Shown: positions 4,912-11,205 of the stretch, piece after piece
Layout of the letters: each line of letters opens with the position of its first letter
How positions within the stretch are numbered: position 1 is the first letter of the stretch
Assembly (NCBI GenBank): GCA_028820035.1
Contig: JAPPKI010000371.1
Location: 1 to 11,205 of the forward strand
Length of the DNA stretch: 11,205 nucleotides
Reading direction: 5' to 3'
Origin: a bacterium
GTDB lineage: Bacteria > Actinomycetota > Acidimicrobiia > Acidimicrobiales > Bin134
Made by a program: the position numbers and the translations under genes
Notes under the pieces: model-generated
Told to the model about the DNA's origin: nothing
Databases searched by the model: none
The model's input: the letters and a program-made list of their open reading frames with translations, nothing else

Positions 4912-5754
4912 CTACCGGTTCAGCAGTAGGCTGGCGGCTTGGGGGCACGGCATGCCGGTCTCGACCCCGGCAGCGGTGGCGAGAGCGTTGGCGGCGGAGA
5001 TGATGCCGTCGTAGTAGTGGGATAGGCCGCTGCCCATGCGGGCTCGGCGAGCGTCCACGGTGGCACCGGCCAGGCCGTCGGCCTCCACAATGGTGAGGCC
5101 GGCCATGCCGGAGTCGTCCATTCCCCGCCCGCCGTCGGAGCAGATGAACCCGAATGGGCGGCAGCGGCGCAGGTAGGGCACGGCCGAGCGGCCGGTGTGG
5201 CCCGCGGTGACCAGCACGTTGCGGTCGGTGTCCTCGCTGGTGCCGAAGGCAATGGAGTCGGCCGCCACCACGCAGCGGCCGTCAGGGGAGGTCTCCATCA
5301 CCGTACGGTTGGTGATCTCCGCCGCCGCGGCAGCCACCGGGTCGTTGTCCAGCAGCACCGCGGCGGCGTCCCGGACGGCCATGCCCGCGGTTACCCCGCA
5401 GTCCAGAGCCAGCTGATTGACAAAGCTGACCACGCCGTGTTCATAAAGGTGTACACCATCGCCCAAGTGGGCGGTCATCACGTCGGCCACCGCGGCGGGA
5501 ATGCCCAGGGCCTCCAGGTACCACAGCCCGGCGATGGCCGAGCCCTCTGGCCCCACGCCACAATCCATGCCGATGGCCGCCCGGGGCCGATGCTCGGCGA
5601 TGAACCGGGCGGGCAGCACGCCACAATACGACGAGTTGACGCACACATCCCGGTCCCGGTTGGCCTCGTTCACGTCATAGGCCGAGTCCATGCACATCAC
5701 CCGGCCCCGGGCCGAGGCCAGCACCTCGGTTTGCTGGTCGGTCTCTGCGCTCAT
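4912..5754 (-). CDS. Unrecognised two-copy (internally duplicated) domain protein
   Basis: A 280-residue soluble protein from ATG 5754, whose first bases overlap the TGA of the crotonase gene (ATGA). Residues 19-136 and 162-279 align without a gap (offset 143), with about 40 identities in 118 positions. Shared landmarks are a D-S pair (23-24 and 166-167), D.G.G (64-68, 207-211), AGL...EA.G (75-84, 218-227), G.G (98-100, 241-243), Y..G..S..N (104-113, 247-256) and GV..GM (120-125, 263-268). The protein is thus a tandem repeat of one domain of about 120 residues with conserved Asp, Ser, Asn and Gly residues, likely at a pseudo-twofold active or binding site. I recall similar uncharacterised bacterial proteins with an 'ARIGDG...GVIS..N' pattern but can assign no function. 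Coupling to the crotonase suggests a role in the same pathway. Confidence 0.8.
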   Translation of the reverse strand: MSAETDQQTEVLASARGRVMCMDSAYDVNEANRDRDVCVNSSYCGVLPARFIAEHRPRAAIGMDCGVGPEGSAIAGLWYLEALGIPAAVADVMTAHLGDGVHLYEHGVVSFVNQLALDCGVTAGMAVRDAAAVLLDNDPVAAAAAEITNRTVMETSPDGRCVVAADSIAFGTSEDTDRNVLVTAGHTGRSAVPYLRRCRPFGFICSDGGRGMDDSGMAGLTIVEADGLAGATVDARRARMGSGLSHYYDGIISAANALATAAGVETGMPCPQAASLLLNR

Positions 5755-6521
5755 CGGGCAGTTCTCGGGGGGAATTGCGGGCGGCGCTTTTCCATGAAGG
5801 CGGTGGCGCCCTCGATCATGTCGGGCGACCCGATGGCCTGGGCCAGCATCCCCAGCCCCGAGGCCATGTTGTCCCTGAGTTGATTCCAGTACACGTTGGA
5901 GCTGATCTTGGCCGCCTCCAGGTAGCGGGGGCTCATCTTCAGCAGCTCTTCGCACCAGCGCCCGACTTCGTCCTCCAGCTCATCGTCGGGCACCACGGCG
6001 TTGATCCAGCCCATCTCATAGGCCTGATCCGCGGTGTACTTGCGGCACAGGAAGGCCACCTCCTTGGCCCGCTTCTCCCCGATGGTCATGGCCAGCAGAT
6101 TGGTGCCTCCCAGCACCGGCGCACTGCCCACCTTGACGCCGGTCTGGCCCAGTTCGGCCGACTCGGCGGCAACGGCGAAGTCGCACGCCACCACCAACTC
6201 GTTGCCGCCTCCGAAGGCGGGGCCGTTCACCGCGGCGATCACCGGCATGGGGGCATTGCGGATGGCGTCGAACAGCTCCAGCGAGCCGTAGAACATCGAG
6301 CGCAGCTCATAGAAGTTCGCCTCGGCCAAATTGGCCAGGTATCCCCCCGCGCAAAACGCCCGCCCTTGCCCGGTGATCACCACCACCCCGGCGTCGACGT
6401 GCTCCCGAAAGGCGGCGATGATCTCGTCGATGGTGTTGCGGTCATAGGAGTTCAGCCGCTCGGGCCGGTTCAGCCGCAGCCAGACGACTCGGTCGTTTCG
6501 CTCAACGATGATGTCGCTCAC
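5751..6521 (-). CDS. Enoyl-CoA hydratase/isomerase (crotonase) family enzyme, MenB/BadI-like active site
   Basis: A 256-residue crotonase fold starting at GTG 6521. A Shine-Dalgarno AAAGGA (6534-6529) lies 7 nt upstream. CoA and oxyanion-hole elements are GRAFCAGG (53-60) and NGPAFGGGNEL (99-109). Glu108 corresponds to the first catalytic Glu of hydratases. The second Glu (FGQPEI in enoyl-CoA hydratase) is replaced: the segment reads LGQTGVKVGS (124-133), close to the FGQTGPKVGS of MenB and related BadI-type enzymes. The later KRAKEVAFLCRKYTADQAYEMGWIN (150-174) and the WCEELL segment are also MenB/BadI-like. It is thus less likely a simple hydratase than a ring-closing or ring-opening C-C enzyme acting on a CoA thioester. 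The MenB/BadI catalytic Asp after KVGS is not obvious (APVLGGT), so the exact reaction is open. It is divergent from the acyl-CoA dehydrogenase and overlaps the next gene by 4 nt. Confidence 0.9.
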   Translation of the reverse strand: MSDIIVERNDRVVWLRLNRPERLNSYDRNTIDEIIAAFREHVDAGVVVITGQGRAFCAGGYLANLAEANFYELRSMFYGSLELFDAIRNAPMPVIAAVNGPAFGGGNELVVACDFAVAAESAELGQTGVKVGSAPVLGGTNLLAMTIGEKRAKEVAFLCRKYTADQAYEMGWINAVVPDDELEDEVGRWCEELLKMSPRYLEAAKISSNVYWNQLRDNMASGLGMLAQAIGSPDMIEGATAFMEKRRPQFPPRTAR

Positions 6522-6562
6522 GGTGGTGTCCTTTCCCCGTACCGCATACTGTCCAGCATCGT

Positions 6563-7711
6563 ATGGCGTTCGAGCTTGGCCCTGACATCCTGGCCATCCA
6601 GCAGGAGGCCCGGGCGGTGGCCCGTCAGGTGGAGGTGTTCGCCGCGGAAGCCGATGAGTGCAGCCATGTCCACCAGTCCACCCTCGACGTGCTGCGCAGC
6701 AGCGACCTGTGCTCGTTGATGGTGCCGGCGGTCCACGGCGGTCGCCACGAGCGGGTGGACCCGCTGGCGGTGTGCGTGGCCCGAGAGGCGCTCATGCGGG
6801 CCTCGTCGCACTTGGACTCCCTGTTCGCCCTCCAGGGCATCGGCAGCTACGCCATCGCCGTGGCCGGCACCGATGAGCAGCGGGAGCAGTGGCTCCCCCG
6901 AGTGGCCAGTGCCGAGGTGTTGGCCGCCCTGGCCCTCACCGAGCCGGTAGCCGGGTCCGATCTACGGAGCATCGAGACCACCTTGGTGGCCGAAGGCGAC
7001 GAGGTGGAGCTGAACGGGACCAAGTCGTTCATCTCCAACGGGGGAGCGGCCGGCTTCTACACCACCATGGCCAAAGAAGAGAACCGGTTCTCGCTGGTGC
7101 TGGTGCCCGCCGATGCCTCCGGCGTGTCGATCGAGCCCTCACCAGAGATCATCGCCCCCCATGTGCTGGGCGAGGTGACTTTCGACCGGGTGCGTTTGCC
7201 TGCTTCGGCCCGGTTGGGCGAGCCCGGCGCCGGATTCCGCCACGTGCTGGCCACCCTTTCGGTATTCCGCATCTCGGTGGCCGGAGCCGCCGTCGGCCTC
7301 ATGGACGGGGCGCTGACCTGCGCGGCCAACCACGCCGCCAACCGAGAGCAGTTTGGACGACCGCTAGTGCGTCTGGGGCCAGTGGCGGGGCTGCTGGCCG
7401 ACTCGTGGGCCGAGCTGGAAGCCACCCGTCTGCTGGCCTACGCCACGGCCGAGGCCGCCCGGGAAGATCCGTCGGCCCACCTCGACCGGTCATCGCTGGC
7501 CAAGCTGGCCGCCACCGAGGCCGCCAGCCGGGTGGTGGACCGCTGCGTGCAGGTGATGGGCCGATGGGGACTCATTCGGGGCTCCGACATCGAGCGCTAT
7601 TACCGCCAAGCCCGGCCCATGCGGATCTACGAGGGAGCCTCTGAAGTGCTGCGGCTGGGCATCGCCACTCGGCTGTGTGACGAGGTGGCCGACCGGGCTG
7701 ACGAGGATTAG
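6563..7711 (+). CDS. Acyl-CoA dehydrogenase
   Basis: A 382-residue FAD flavoprotein of normal family length. Its helical N-terminal domain covers about 5-115. The FAD/substrate-binding beta domain carries ALTEPVAGSDL (124-134) and NGTKSFISNGG (151-161). The C-terminal helical domain carries REQFGRPL (261-268) and the catalytic-base loop RIYEGASEVLRL (354-365), with Glu357 in the position used by short- and medium-chain enzymes. It oxidises an acyl-CoA to the 2-enoyl-CoA and passes electrons to ETF; chain length or ring substrate cannot be told. The start is ATG 6563, 41 nt from the divergent crotonase start. No clear Shine-Dalgarno precedes it, but a TACTGT hexamer at 6547-6552 could be a -10. 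The stop is followed after 4 nt by the next gene. Confidence 0.95.
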   Translation: MAFELGPDILAIQQEARAVARQVEVFAAEADECSHVHQSTLDVLRSSDLCSLMVPAVHGGRHERVDPLAVCVAREALMRASSHLDSLFALQGIGSYAIAVAGTDEQREQWLPRVASAEVLAALALTEPVAGSDLRSIETTLVAEGDEVELNGTKSFISNGGAAGFYTTMAKEENRFSLVLVPADASGVSIEPSPEIIAPHVLGEVTFDRVRLPASARLGEPGAGFRHVLATLSVFRISVAGAAVGLMDGALTCAANHAANREQFGRPLVRLGPVAGLLADSWAELEATRLLAYATAEAAREDPSAHLDRSSLAKLAATEAASRVVDRCVQVMGRWGLIRGSDIERYYRQARPMRIYEGASEVLRLGIATRLCDEVADRADED

Positions 7712-7715
7712 GAGC

Positions 7716-8474
7716 ATGGCAGTGGATTGGGGTTTGGACGGCCATGTGACGGTGGTGACCGGGGCTAGCCGGGGACTGGGGGAGGCCGCGGTGCGGGCCA
7801 TGGTGGCCGAGGGGGCCCGAGCAGTGGCCGCAGCCCGCTCGGCCGACGCCCTGGCTGCGCTAGCCGACGAGCTGGGGGACGCGGTGGCCGCCGTGCCGTG
7901 TGACATGCGGGACCGGGCCGCGGTGGCTGGCTTGGTGGATGAGGCCATCAGCCGATTCGGCCGTCTCGACTCGGTGGTCAACAACGCTGGCATAGCTCCT
8001 GCGTCCAAGTTTGTCGACCAGCCCGACAATGTGTTCGACGAAGTGCTGGCGGTGAACCTGGCTGCCCCGGCGGCGCTGGCCCGACGGGCTGCCTCATGCT
8101 GGATCGACGCCGGCCAGCCCGGCTCGGTGATCAACGTGGCCTCTACATCGGGGCTCAAGGGCAAGCCAACGCTGGCCGCCTACTCGGCCTCCAAGGGCGG
8201 GCTGCTGCGGCTCACCGAGGCCTTGGCCGGGGAGTGGGCCCGCTACGACATAAGGGTCAATGTGATCGCCCCCGGTGCGTTCGAAACCGATGCTCAATCT
8301 GCCGTGTTGGGCGATCCCGACACCCTGACTGCCCGGCTGCGCAAGATCCCCGTGCGCCGCATGGGTCAGCCCGATGAGCTCGGACCGTTGGTCTGTTACC
8401 TAGCATCGGAGGCGTCTGGGTTCGTCACCGGCGCCTGCTTTGTGATCGACGGCGGTGAAGTGTCCAAACTCTGA
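7716..8474 (+). CDS. Short-chain dehydrogenase/reductase (SDR), classical type
   Basis: A 252-residue Rossmann-fold oxidoreductase. The cofactor motif TGASRGLG is at 15-22 and NNAG at 89-92. The catalytic Ser is at 143 or 145 (NVASTSG), with YSASK at 156-160 (Tyr156, Lys160), and the PG motif is at 186-187. The closing GACFVIDGGE matches FabG-like and hydroxyacyl dehydrogenase subgroups. Arg41 after the second strand (AAARSADAL) allows NADP, but the cofactor is not certain. The start is ATG 7716, 4 nt after the acyl-CoA dehydrogenase stop, with AGGAG overlapping that stop, so the two are an operon. A likely task is oxidation of a 3-hydroxyacyl-CoA or ring hydroxyl made after dehydrogenation and hydration, the role BadH plays in cyclohexanecarboxylate degradation. 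The substrate is inferred. Confidence 0.94.
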   Translation: MAVDWGLDGHVTVVTGASRGLGEAAVRAMVAEGARAVAAARSADALAALADELGDAVAAVPCDMRDRAAVAGLVDEAISRFGRLDSVVNNAGIAPASKFVDQPDNVFDEVLAVNLAAPAALARRAASCWIDAGQPGSVINVASTSGLKGKPTLAAYSASKGGLLRLTEALAGEWARYDIRVNVIAPGAFETDAQSAVLGDPDTLTARLRKIPVRRMGQPDELGPLVCYLASEASGFVTGACFVIDGGEVSKL

Positions 8475-8516
8475 CGAAGAGACTCTGACTATGAAGACGG
8501 CCAAGAGAGGCAACAA

Positions 8517-9272
8517 ATGACCATGCAAACTGCTGCACAAGAAGCGCAAGCTGGGTCCAACAACGCGGTCCACAGCGATCTGGGCAGCCCCGCGCTGTCG
8601 AGCGGCGAACTGGCCGCAATCTCCCCCAAGTTCGCCGAGGGCTATGCCCGGATTCGCGACGTGACCGACCGCGACGGCGCCTGTCCGGCTTGGGCCAAGG
8701 CGCTGTACATGGCGTGTGCGGCGTCGGTGAGGGTCCAGCCTGAACTGGCCCTTCGCGAGCTGATCCGATCCCGCGAGCTTGGGCTCACCCTGAGCGACGC
8801 CCGAGGCGCGTCGCTGGCCGTGCTCATCTCCCGGGGCGAGGCCACCTACAACGCCTTCGCCCGGGCCGTCGACGAAGCATTCGACATCCCCGCCGAGCAG
8901 TCCACCGAGCCGATCCCCGATTTCTCCCTCGACCGCCAGGCCGCGCTCGACTATTTCCAGAGTTATTTCGGGTTCGTGCCCGACTACATCGAGGTGATGG
9001 CCGACAACGCCCCCCGGGCCTTGGAGGGCTACGTGCTCATGCGGCAATGGTCGCTGGCCGAGAACAAGCTCGATGCCAAGCACGTGGAGCTGCTGCTTTG
9101 CACCATCAACGCCGCCGAGTTCTCCAGCCGGTTCGTGAACATCCACTGCAACGGCGCCCGCAACGCCGGGGCCACCGAGGCTGAGATCACCGAGGCGGTG
9201 GTGTGCGCCATTCCCATCTCCGGCGTGGCCTCCTGGCTGCCCGGTGCCGACGGAATCATGGAAGGCCGTTGA
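8517..9272 (+). CDS. Two-domain carboxymuconolactone decarboxylase (CMD/AhpD)-like protein lacking CxxC
   Basis: A 251-residue helical protein with Shine-Dalgarno GAGAGG ending 6 nt before ATG 8517. Residues 57-120 (AWAKALYMACAAS...ELALRELIRSRELGLTLSDARGASLAVLISRGE) and 186-246 (DAKHVELLLCTINAAEF...HCNGARNAGATEAEITEAVVCAIPISG) both follow the CMD helical pattern, joined by a Pro-rich linker and a helical segment. His210 and GATEAEITEAV match the AhpD/CMD core. The two redox Cys expected 7 and 4 residues before that His are Ser203 and Phe206, so AhpD-like peroxidase activity is unlikely; a decarboxylase, hydrolase or structural role remains. It lies 42 nt after the SDR gene and 46 nt before the amidohydrolase, in the same presumed operon. 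Confidence 0.8.
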   Translation: MTMQTAAQEAQAGSNNAVHSDLGSPALSSGELAAISPKFAEGYARIRDVTDRDGACPAWAKALYMACAASVRVQPELALRELIRSRELGLTLSDARGASLAVLISRGEATYNAFARAVDEAFDIPAEQSTEPIPDFSLDRQAALDYFQSYFGFVPDYIEVMADNAPRALEGYVLMRQWSLAENKLDAKHVELLLCTINAAEFSSRFVNIHCNGARNAGATEAEITEAVVCAIPISGVASWLPGADGIMEGR

Positions 9273-9318
9273 TGGGATCATCCGCCGCATCCCGGCGGAC
9301 CGACGCAAGCTAGGCAGC

Positions 9319-10302
9319 ATGACGAGCGGCCTCATCGACGTCCACGCCCACATTGTGCTGGAGGGCACGATGGGAGCGGCGGGGCCGTGCGGCCCCGAGA
9401 TCGGCGCCCACGACGACGGCACCCCCTGGTTCCGGGTGGGCGGTTACCAGCTCGACGGGGTGGCCTACCGAGGGTCGCTTTTCATCGACCTGGACATGCG
9501 CATAGAGGCCATGGACGCCCAGGGCATCTCGGTGCAGGTCCTGTCGCCCAACCCCCTCACCTACCTCCACTTCATCGAGCCCAAGCTGGCCATCGACTTC
9601 TGCCGCCGCCACAACGACGACCTGGCCGCCGCGGTGGCCCTGCACCCCGACCGCTTCGTCGGGGCGGCCGCGCTGCCCATGCAGGATGTCGACGCGGCCT
9701 GCACAGAGCTTCAGCGGGCAGTGGGGGAGTTGGGCCTGCTGGCTGGCTACACGGGCACCGAGTTCGGCACACCGCTGGATGACCCGGCTCTCGATCAGCT
9801 TTGGTCGCTGTGTACTGAGCTCAACGTGCCCCACTTCTTGCACCCCACCCAGTCGGGCATCGACGGCCCCCTGCTCGATCCCCGGCTGCGGCGCTGGGAT
9901 CTCGACTTGGTGCTGGAGTACTCCTACGAGGAGACGGTGGCGGTGGCCACCCTGGTGTTCGGCGGGGTCACCGAGCGCCACCCCGACCTCGACCTGTGCC
10001 TGTCCCACGGCGGCGGCACCACCCCGGTCATCCTGTCCAAGCTCCGCAAGCTGGCCGAGCGCCGCCCCGCCTCCCCCGAATGGATCAAGGAACCCGGTGC
10101 CTTCGACCGGGCCCTCAAACGCCTGTGGTTCGACTGCCACATCACCGGCGCCGCCGAGCTCACCCTGGCCTTAGAGCAATACGGCACCGACCGCCTCGTC
10201 TACGGCACCAACTTCGGCGGCTGGGACCGAGGCACCGGCCCCAACGTCGCCCACCTAGCCGACACTCTCAACACCAACGCCACCCGCCTGCTCCGGCTCT
10301 GA
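9319..10302 (+). CDS. Amidohydrolase-2 / ACMSD-type metal-dependent hydrolase or decarboxylase
   Basis: A 327-residue TIM-barrel protein. The N-terminal metal site HxH is in LIDVHAHIV (His9, His11). A second-sphere or metal His is at 175 (HFLHPTQSG), and LSHGGGT holds His230. The family's conserved Asp, usually in GTDYPF or GTDFPF, is replaced: the segment is VYGTNFGGWD (294-303), with Asn298. ACMSD-family enzymes decarboxylate or hydrolyse semialdehydes and aromatic acids using Zn and that Asp. The substitution may change or abolish the usual chemistry, or Asp303 may compensate. The start chosen is ATG 9319, directly before the HxH strand, with AGG 4 nt upstream. A GTG at 9244 would overlap the preceding gene by 29 nt and add unlike sequence. 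It is the last gene of the plus-strand operon. Confidence 0.88.
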   Translation: MTSGLIDVHAHIVLEGTMGAAGPCGPEIGAHDDGTPWFRVGGYQLDGVAYRGSLFIDLDMRIEAMDAQGISVQVLSPNPLTYLHFIEPKLAIDFCRRHNDDLAAAVALHPDRFVGAAALPMQDVDAACTELQRAVGELGLLAGYTGTEFGTPLDDPALDQLWSLCTELNVPHFLHPTQSGIDGPLLDPRLRRWDLDLVLEYSYEETVAVATLVFGGVTERHPDLDLCLSHGGGTTPVILSKLRKLAERRPASPEWIKEPGAFDRALKRLWFDCHITGAAELTLALEQYGTDRLVYGTNFGGWDRGTGPNVAHLADTLNTNATRLLRL

Positions 10303-10359
10303 ATCAGAAGAATAGGAACAAAACTGGGTCGAGAAGCGTCTATTGCTTGCAAGGGGGCG

Positions 10360-10875
10360 ATGGTGAGCGTTCGCTGGACTGCATTGATCTTGGTTGTGGC
10401 CATAGCGGTCACGGCCTGCTCAAGCGATAGCAGTGAAGGGGAAGGCATTGTCCGGGCAAAGGATCATGTGATTCCCACTGCCCCCTCAACAAGAACTGAG
10501 AGTGCGACACCGGGTCCTGCGCCAGCCCCTACTCCAACTGCGGTAGCAGTCCTCGGTGCCGATGCTTCTCCGGTTCCAGCACCATCGCCCCCTAACACTC
10601 CTAGCCCGACGCCGTTGCCTTCGCCCACGCCGTTGCCGACCCCGGAACCGACAGCAGTGCCAGTATCAACTCCCGATGCCGAGCCCTCTCCCACTCCCAT
10701 GCCCGAACCGGTTCCAATCCACGTCACAATCATCGACAATGTCGCTGGTTCTTGGACAGCTACCAGGGACGGCACTTGGTCGGCGGTCTCATCCGGCTCG
10801 GGCTACACCTGTGGTTTGCGCACGGACAGGACCGTCGAGTGCTGGGGTGGTAGGAGCCTCCTGGACATGCCCTGA
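10360..10875 (+). CDS. Lipoprotein with Pro-rich stalk and a single RCC1-like repeat
   Basis: A 171-residue exported protein. The signal peptide (MVSVRWTALILVVAIA) ends in a lipobox AVTAC with Cys20 as the lipidated residue. Residues 39-120 are a Pro/Thr/Ser/Ala-rich stalk of PTP and PSP type, suited to spanning the cell wall. Residues 138-171 are one RCC1-like repeat (GTWSAVSSGSGYTCGLRTDR, then VECWGG). RCC1-type surface proteins normally have several such repeats forming a propeller; here TGA follows the first, so the gene is probably a truncated stump. A possible continuation GGVAFSLLAG is visible in frame just after the stop. The start is ATG 10360, with AAGGGGG at 10351-10357; GTG 10363 is an alternative with better spacing. 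The function is unknown, probably surface binding. Confidence 0.72.
   Translation: MVSVRWTALILVVAIAVTACSSDSSEGEGIVRAKDHVIPTAPSTRTESATPGPAPAPTPTAVAVLGADASPVPAPSPPNTPSPTPLPSPTPLPTPEPTAVPVSTPDAEPSPTPMPEPVPIHVTIIDNVAGSWTATRDGTWSAVSSGSGYTCGLRTDRTVECWGGRSLLDMP
10604..10640 (+). repeat. 18-bp-spaced direct repeat in the Pro-rich stalk
   Basis: ACGCCGTTGCC occurs at 10609-10619 and 10627-10637, 18 nt apart. The surrounding codons repeat a six-residue PTPLPS/PTPLPT unit. It is an in-frame short tandem duplication that can alter stalk length by slippage without changing frame. Confidence 0.6.
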
Positions 10876-10921
10876 GGAGGCGTAGCCTTCTCCCTCTTGG
10901 CTGGCCGCCCAGGCGGGCGGC
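10874..10921. terminator. Two adjacent hairpins between convergent genes, probable bidirectional terminator region
   Basis: The first hairpin (10874-10892) has an 8-bp stem GAGGAGGC/GCCTTCTC with one G-T pair and a 3-nt loop. The second (10904-10921) has a perfect 7-bp GC stem GCCGCCC/GGGCGGC with a 4-nt loop. They fill the 71-nt gap between the lipoprotein stop (10875) and the stop of the convergent PIN gene (10947). There is no long U-tract. Confidence 0.45.
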
Positions 10922-10946
10922 GGTCATAGTTTCGACTCTTCCTGTG

Positions 10947-11205
10947 TTATGAGGAGGAAAGAACCTCGATTTCTGCTTCTGCAATCTCTGGCCATTTGGT
11001 GTCGCATGTCACAACTGGCCAGTCCCGTTCAATACTCAAAGCCACGACCGCAGCGTCCACCATTGGAAAATTCCGGTTGCCGTATTCGGCGCGCAGTTCC
11101 CTGGCCCGGTCGGCAACGCCGTTGTCGAGAACTTCTAGGTTGAACCCAAGCTGGTCAAGTACCGTGGTCGCCTCATCGAGCTTCTCCATGCGACTCGGAT
11201 AGATC
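10947..11205 (-). CDS. VapC-like PIN-domain toxin, C-terminal part (5' partial)
   Basis: The frame is open from the window edge and ends at 10947. About 86 residues are visible, including an internal ATG at 11189. MVDAAVVALSIERDWPVVTCDTKW contains the third PIN-motif Asp (VDAAVVALS) and the fourth acidic motif (TCD), followed by the usual short C-terminal helix and strand (PEIAEAEIEVL). These residues bind Mg/Mn in VapC ribonucleases, which cleave tRNA or rRNA. The upstream residues (IYPSRMEKLDEATTVLDQLG) belong to the central helices, so the first two motifs and any antitoxin partner lie beyond the window. The ATG at 11189 is not a likely start because a PIN domain needs the missing N-terminal strand. 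Confidence 0.85.
   Translation of the reverse strand, partial: IYPSRMEKLDEATTVLDQLGFNLEVLDNGVADRARELRAEYGNRNFPMVDAAVVALSIERDWPVVTCDTKWPEIAEAEIEVLSSS

Noticed and set aside
4876..4912. Possible hairpin CGTCA/TGACG upstream of mscS
   Set aside because: The stem is only five base pairs, with no U-tract and no clear regulatory context.

Overview
The window is GC-rich (by eye) and densely coded. It looks like chromosome from an actinobacterium, most plausibly an uncultured Acidimicrobiia-type lineage. The lineage is inferred from codon and base usage, GTG/TTG starts, leaderless-type promoters, a likely F420/flavin luciferase-like monooxygenase tail and actinobacterial acyl-CoA gene sets. No rRNA, tRNA, CRISPR array or transposase was seen.

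Layout. (1) 1-182: the 3' end of a luciferase-like monooxygenase gene. (2) 216-2946: an accessory stretch rich in toxin-antitoxin (TA) loci. It holds a small antitoxin/RelE-like toxin pair (527-706 and 216-530, minus), a solitary HicB-like antitoxin (891-1211, plus), an unrecognised protein with hydrophobic C-terminal segments (1416-2339, plus) ending at a strong terminator, and a VapBC-like pair whose PIN toxin is truncated (2752-2946 and 2591-2755, minus). All three antitoxin genes have a -10 hexamer exactly 7 nt upstream of the start codon, so their mRNAs are probably leaderless. The unrecognised gene is preceded by a small ORF (1240-1419). An imperfectly repeated 11-bp unit separates the two frames; removing one copy would fuse them in frame.

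(3) 3011-4859, minus: an MscS-type mechanosensitive channel followed 25 nt later by a HAD-family hydrolase that lacks the acidic residues of motif IV. (4) 4912-10302: a probable CoA-thioester catabolic locus. On the minus strand a crotonase-family enzyme (MenB/BadI-like active site) overlaps by 4 nt a protein made of two ungapped copies of one domain. Divergently on the plus strand come an acyl-CoA dehydrogenase, a short-chain dehydrogenase, a double carboxymuconolactone-decarboxylase-like protein and an ACMSD-type amidohydrolase. The enzyme set would suit degradation of an alicyclic or aromatic acid through CoA esters, with a dehydrogenase, an alcohol dehydrogenase and a C-C hydrolase; the substrate cannot be read from the sequence. 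(5) 10360-10875, plus: a lipoprotein with a Pro/Thr/Ser-rich stalk and a single RCC1-like repeat, probably the stump of a longer repeat protein. (6) 10947-11205, minus: the C-terminal part of another PIN-domain (VapC) toxin running off the window.

TA modules therefore lie on both sides of the metabolic block. The most unusual items are the repeat-split ORF at 1240-2339, the duplicated-domain protein coupled to the crotonase, and several enzymes in which a family-defining catalytic residue is replaced.
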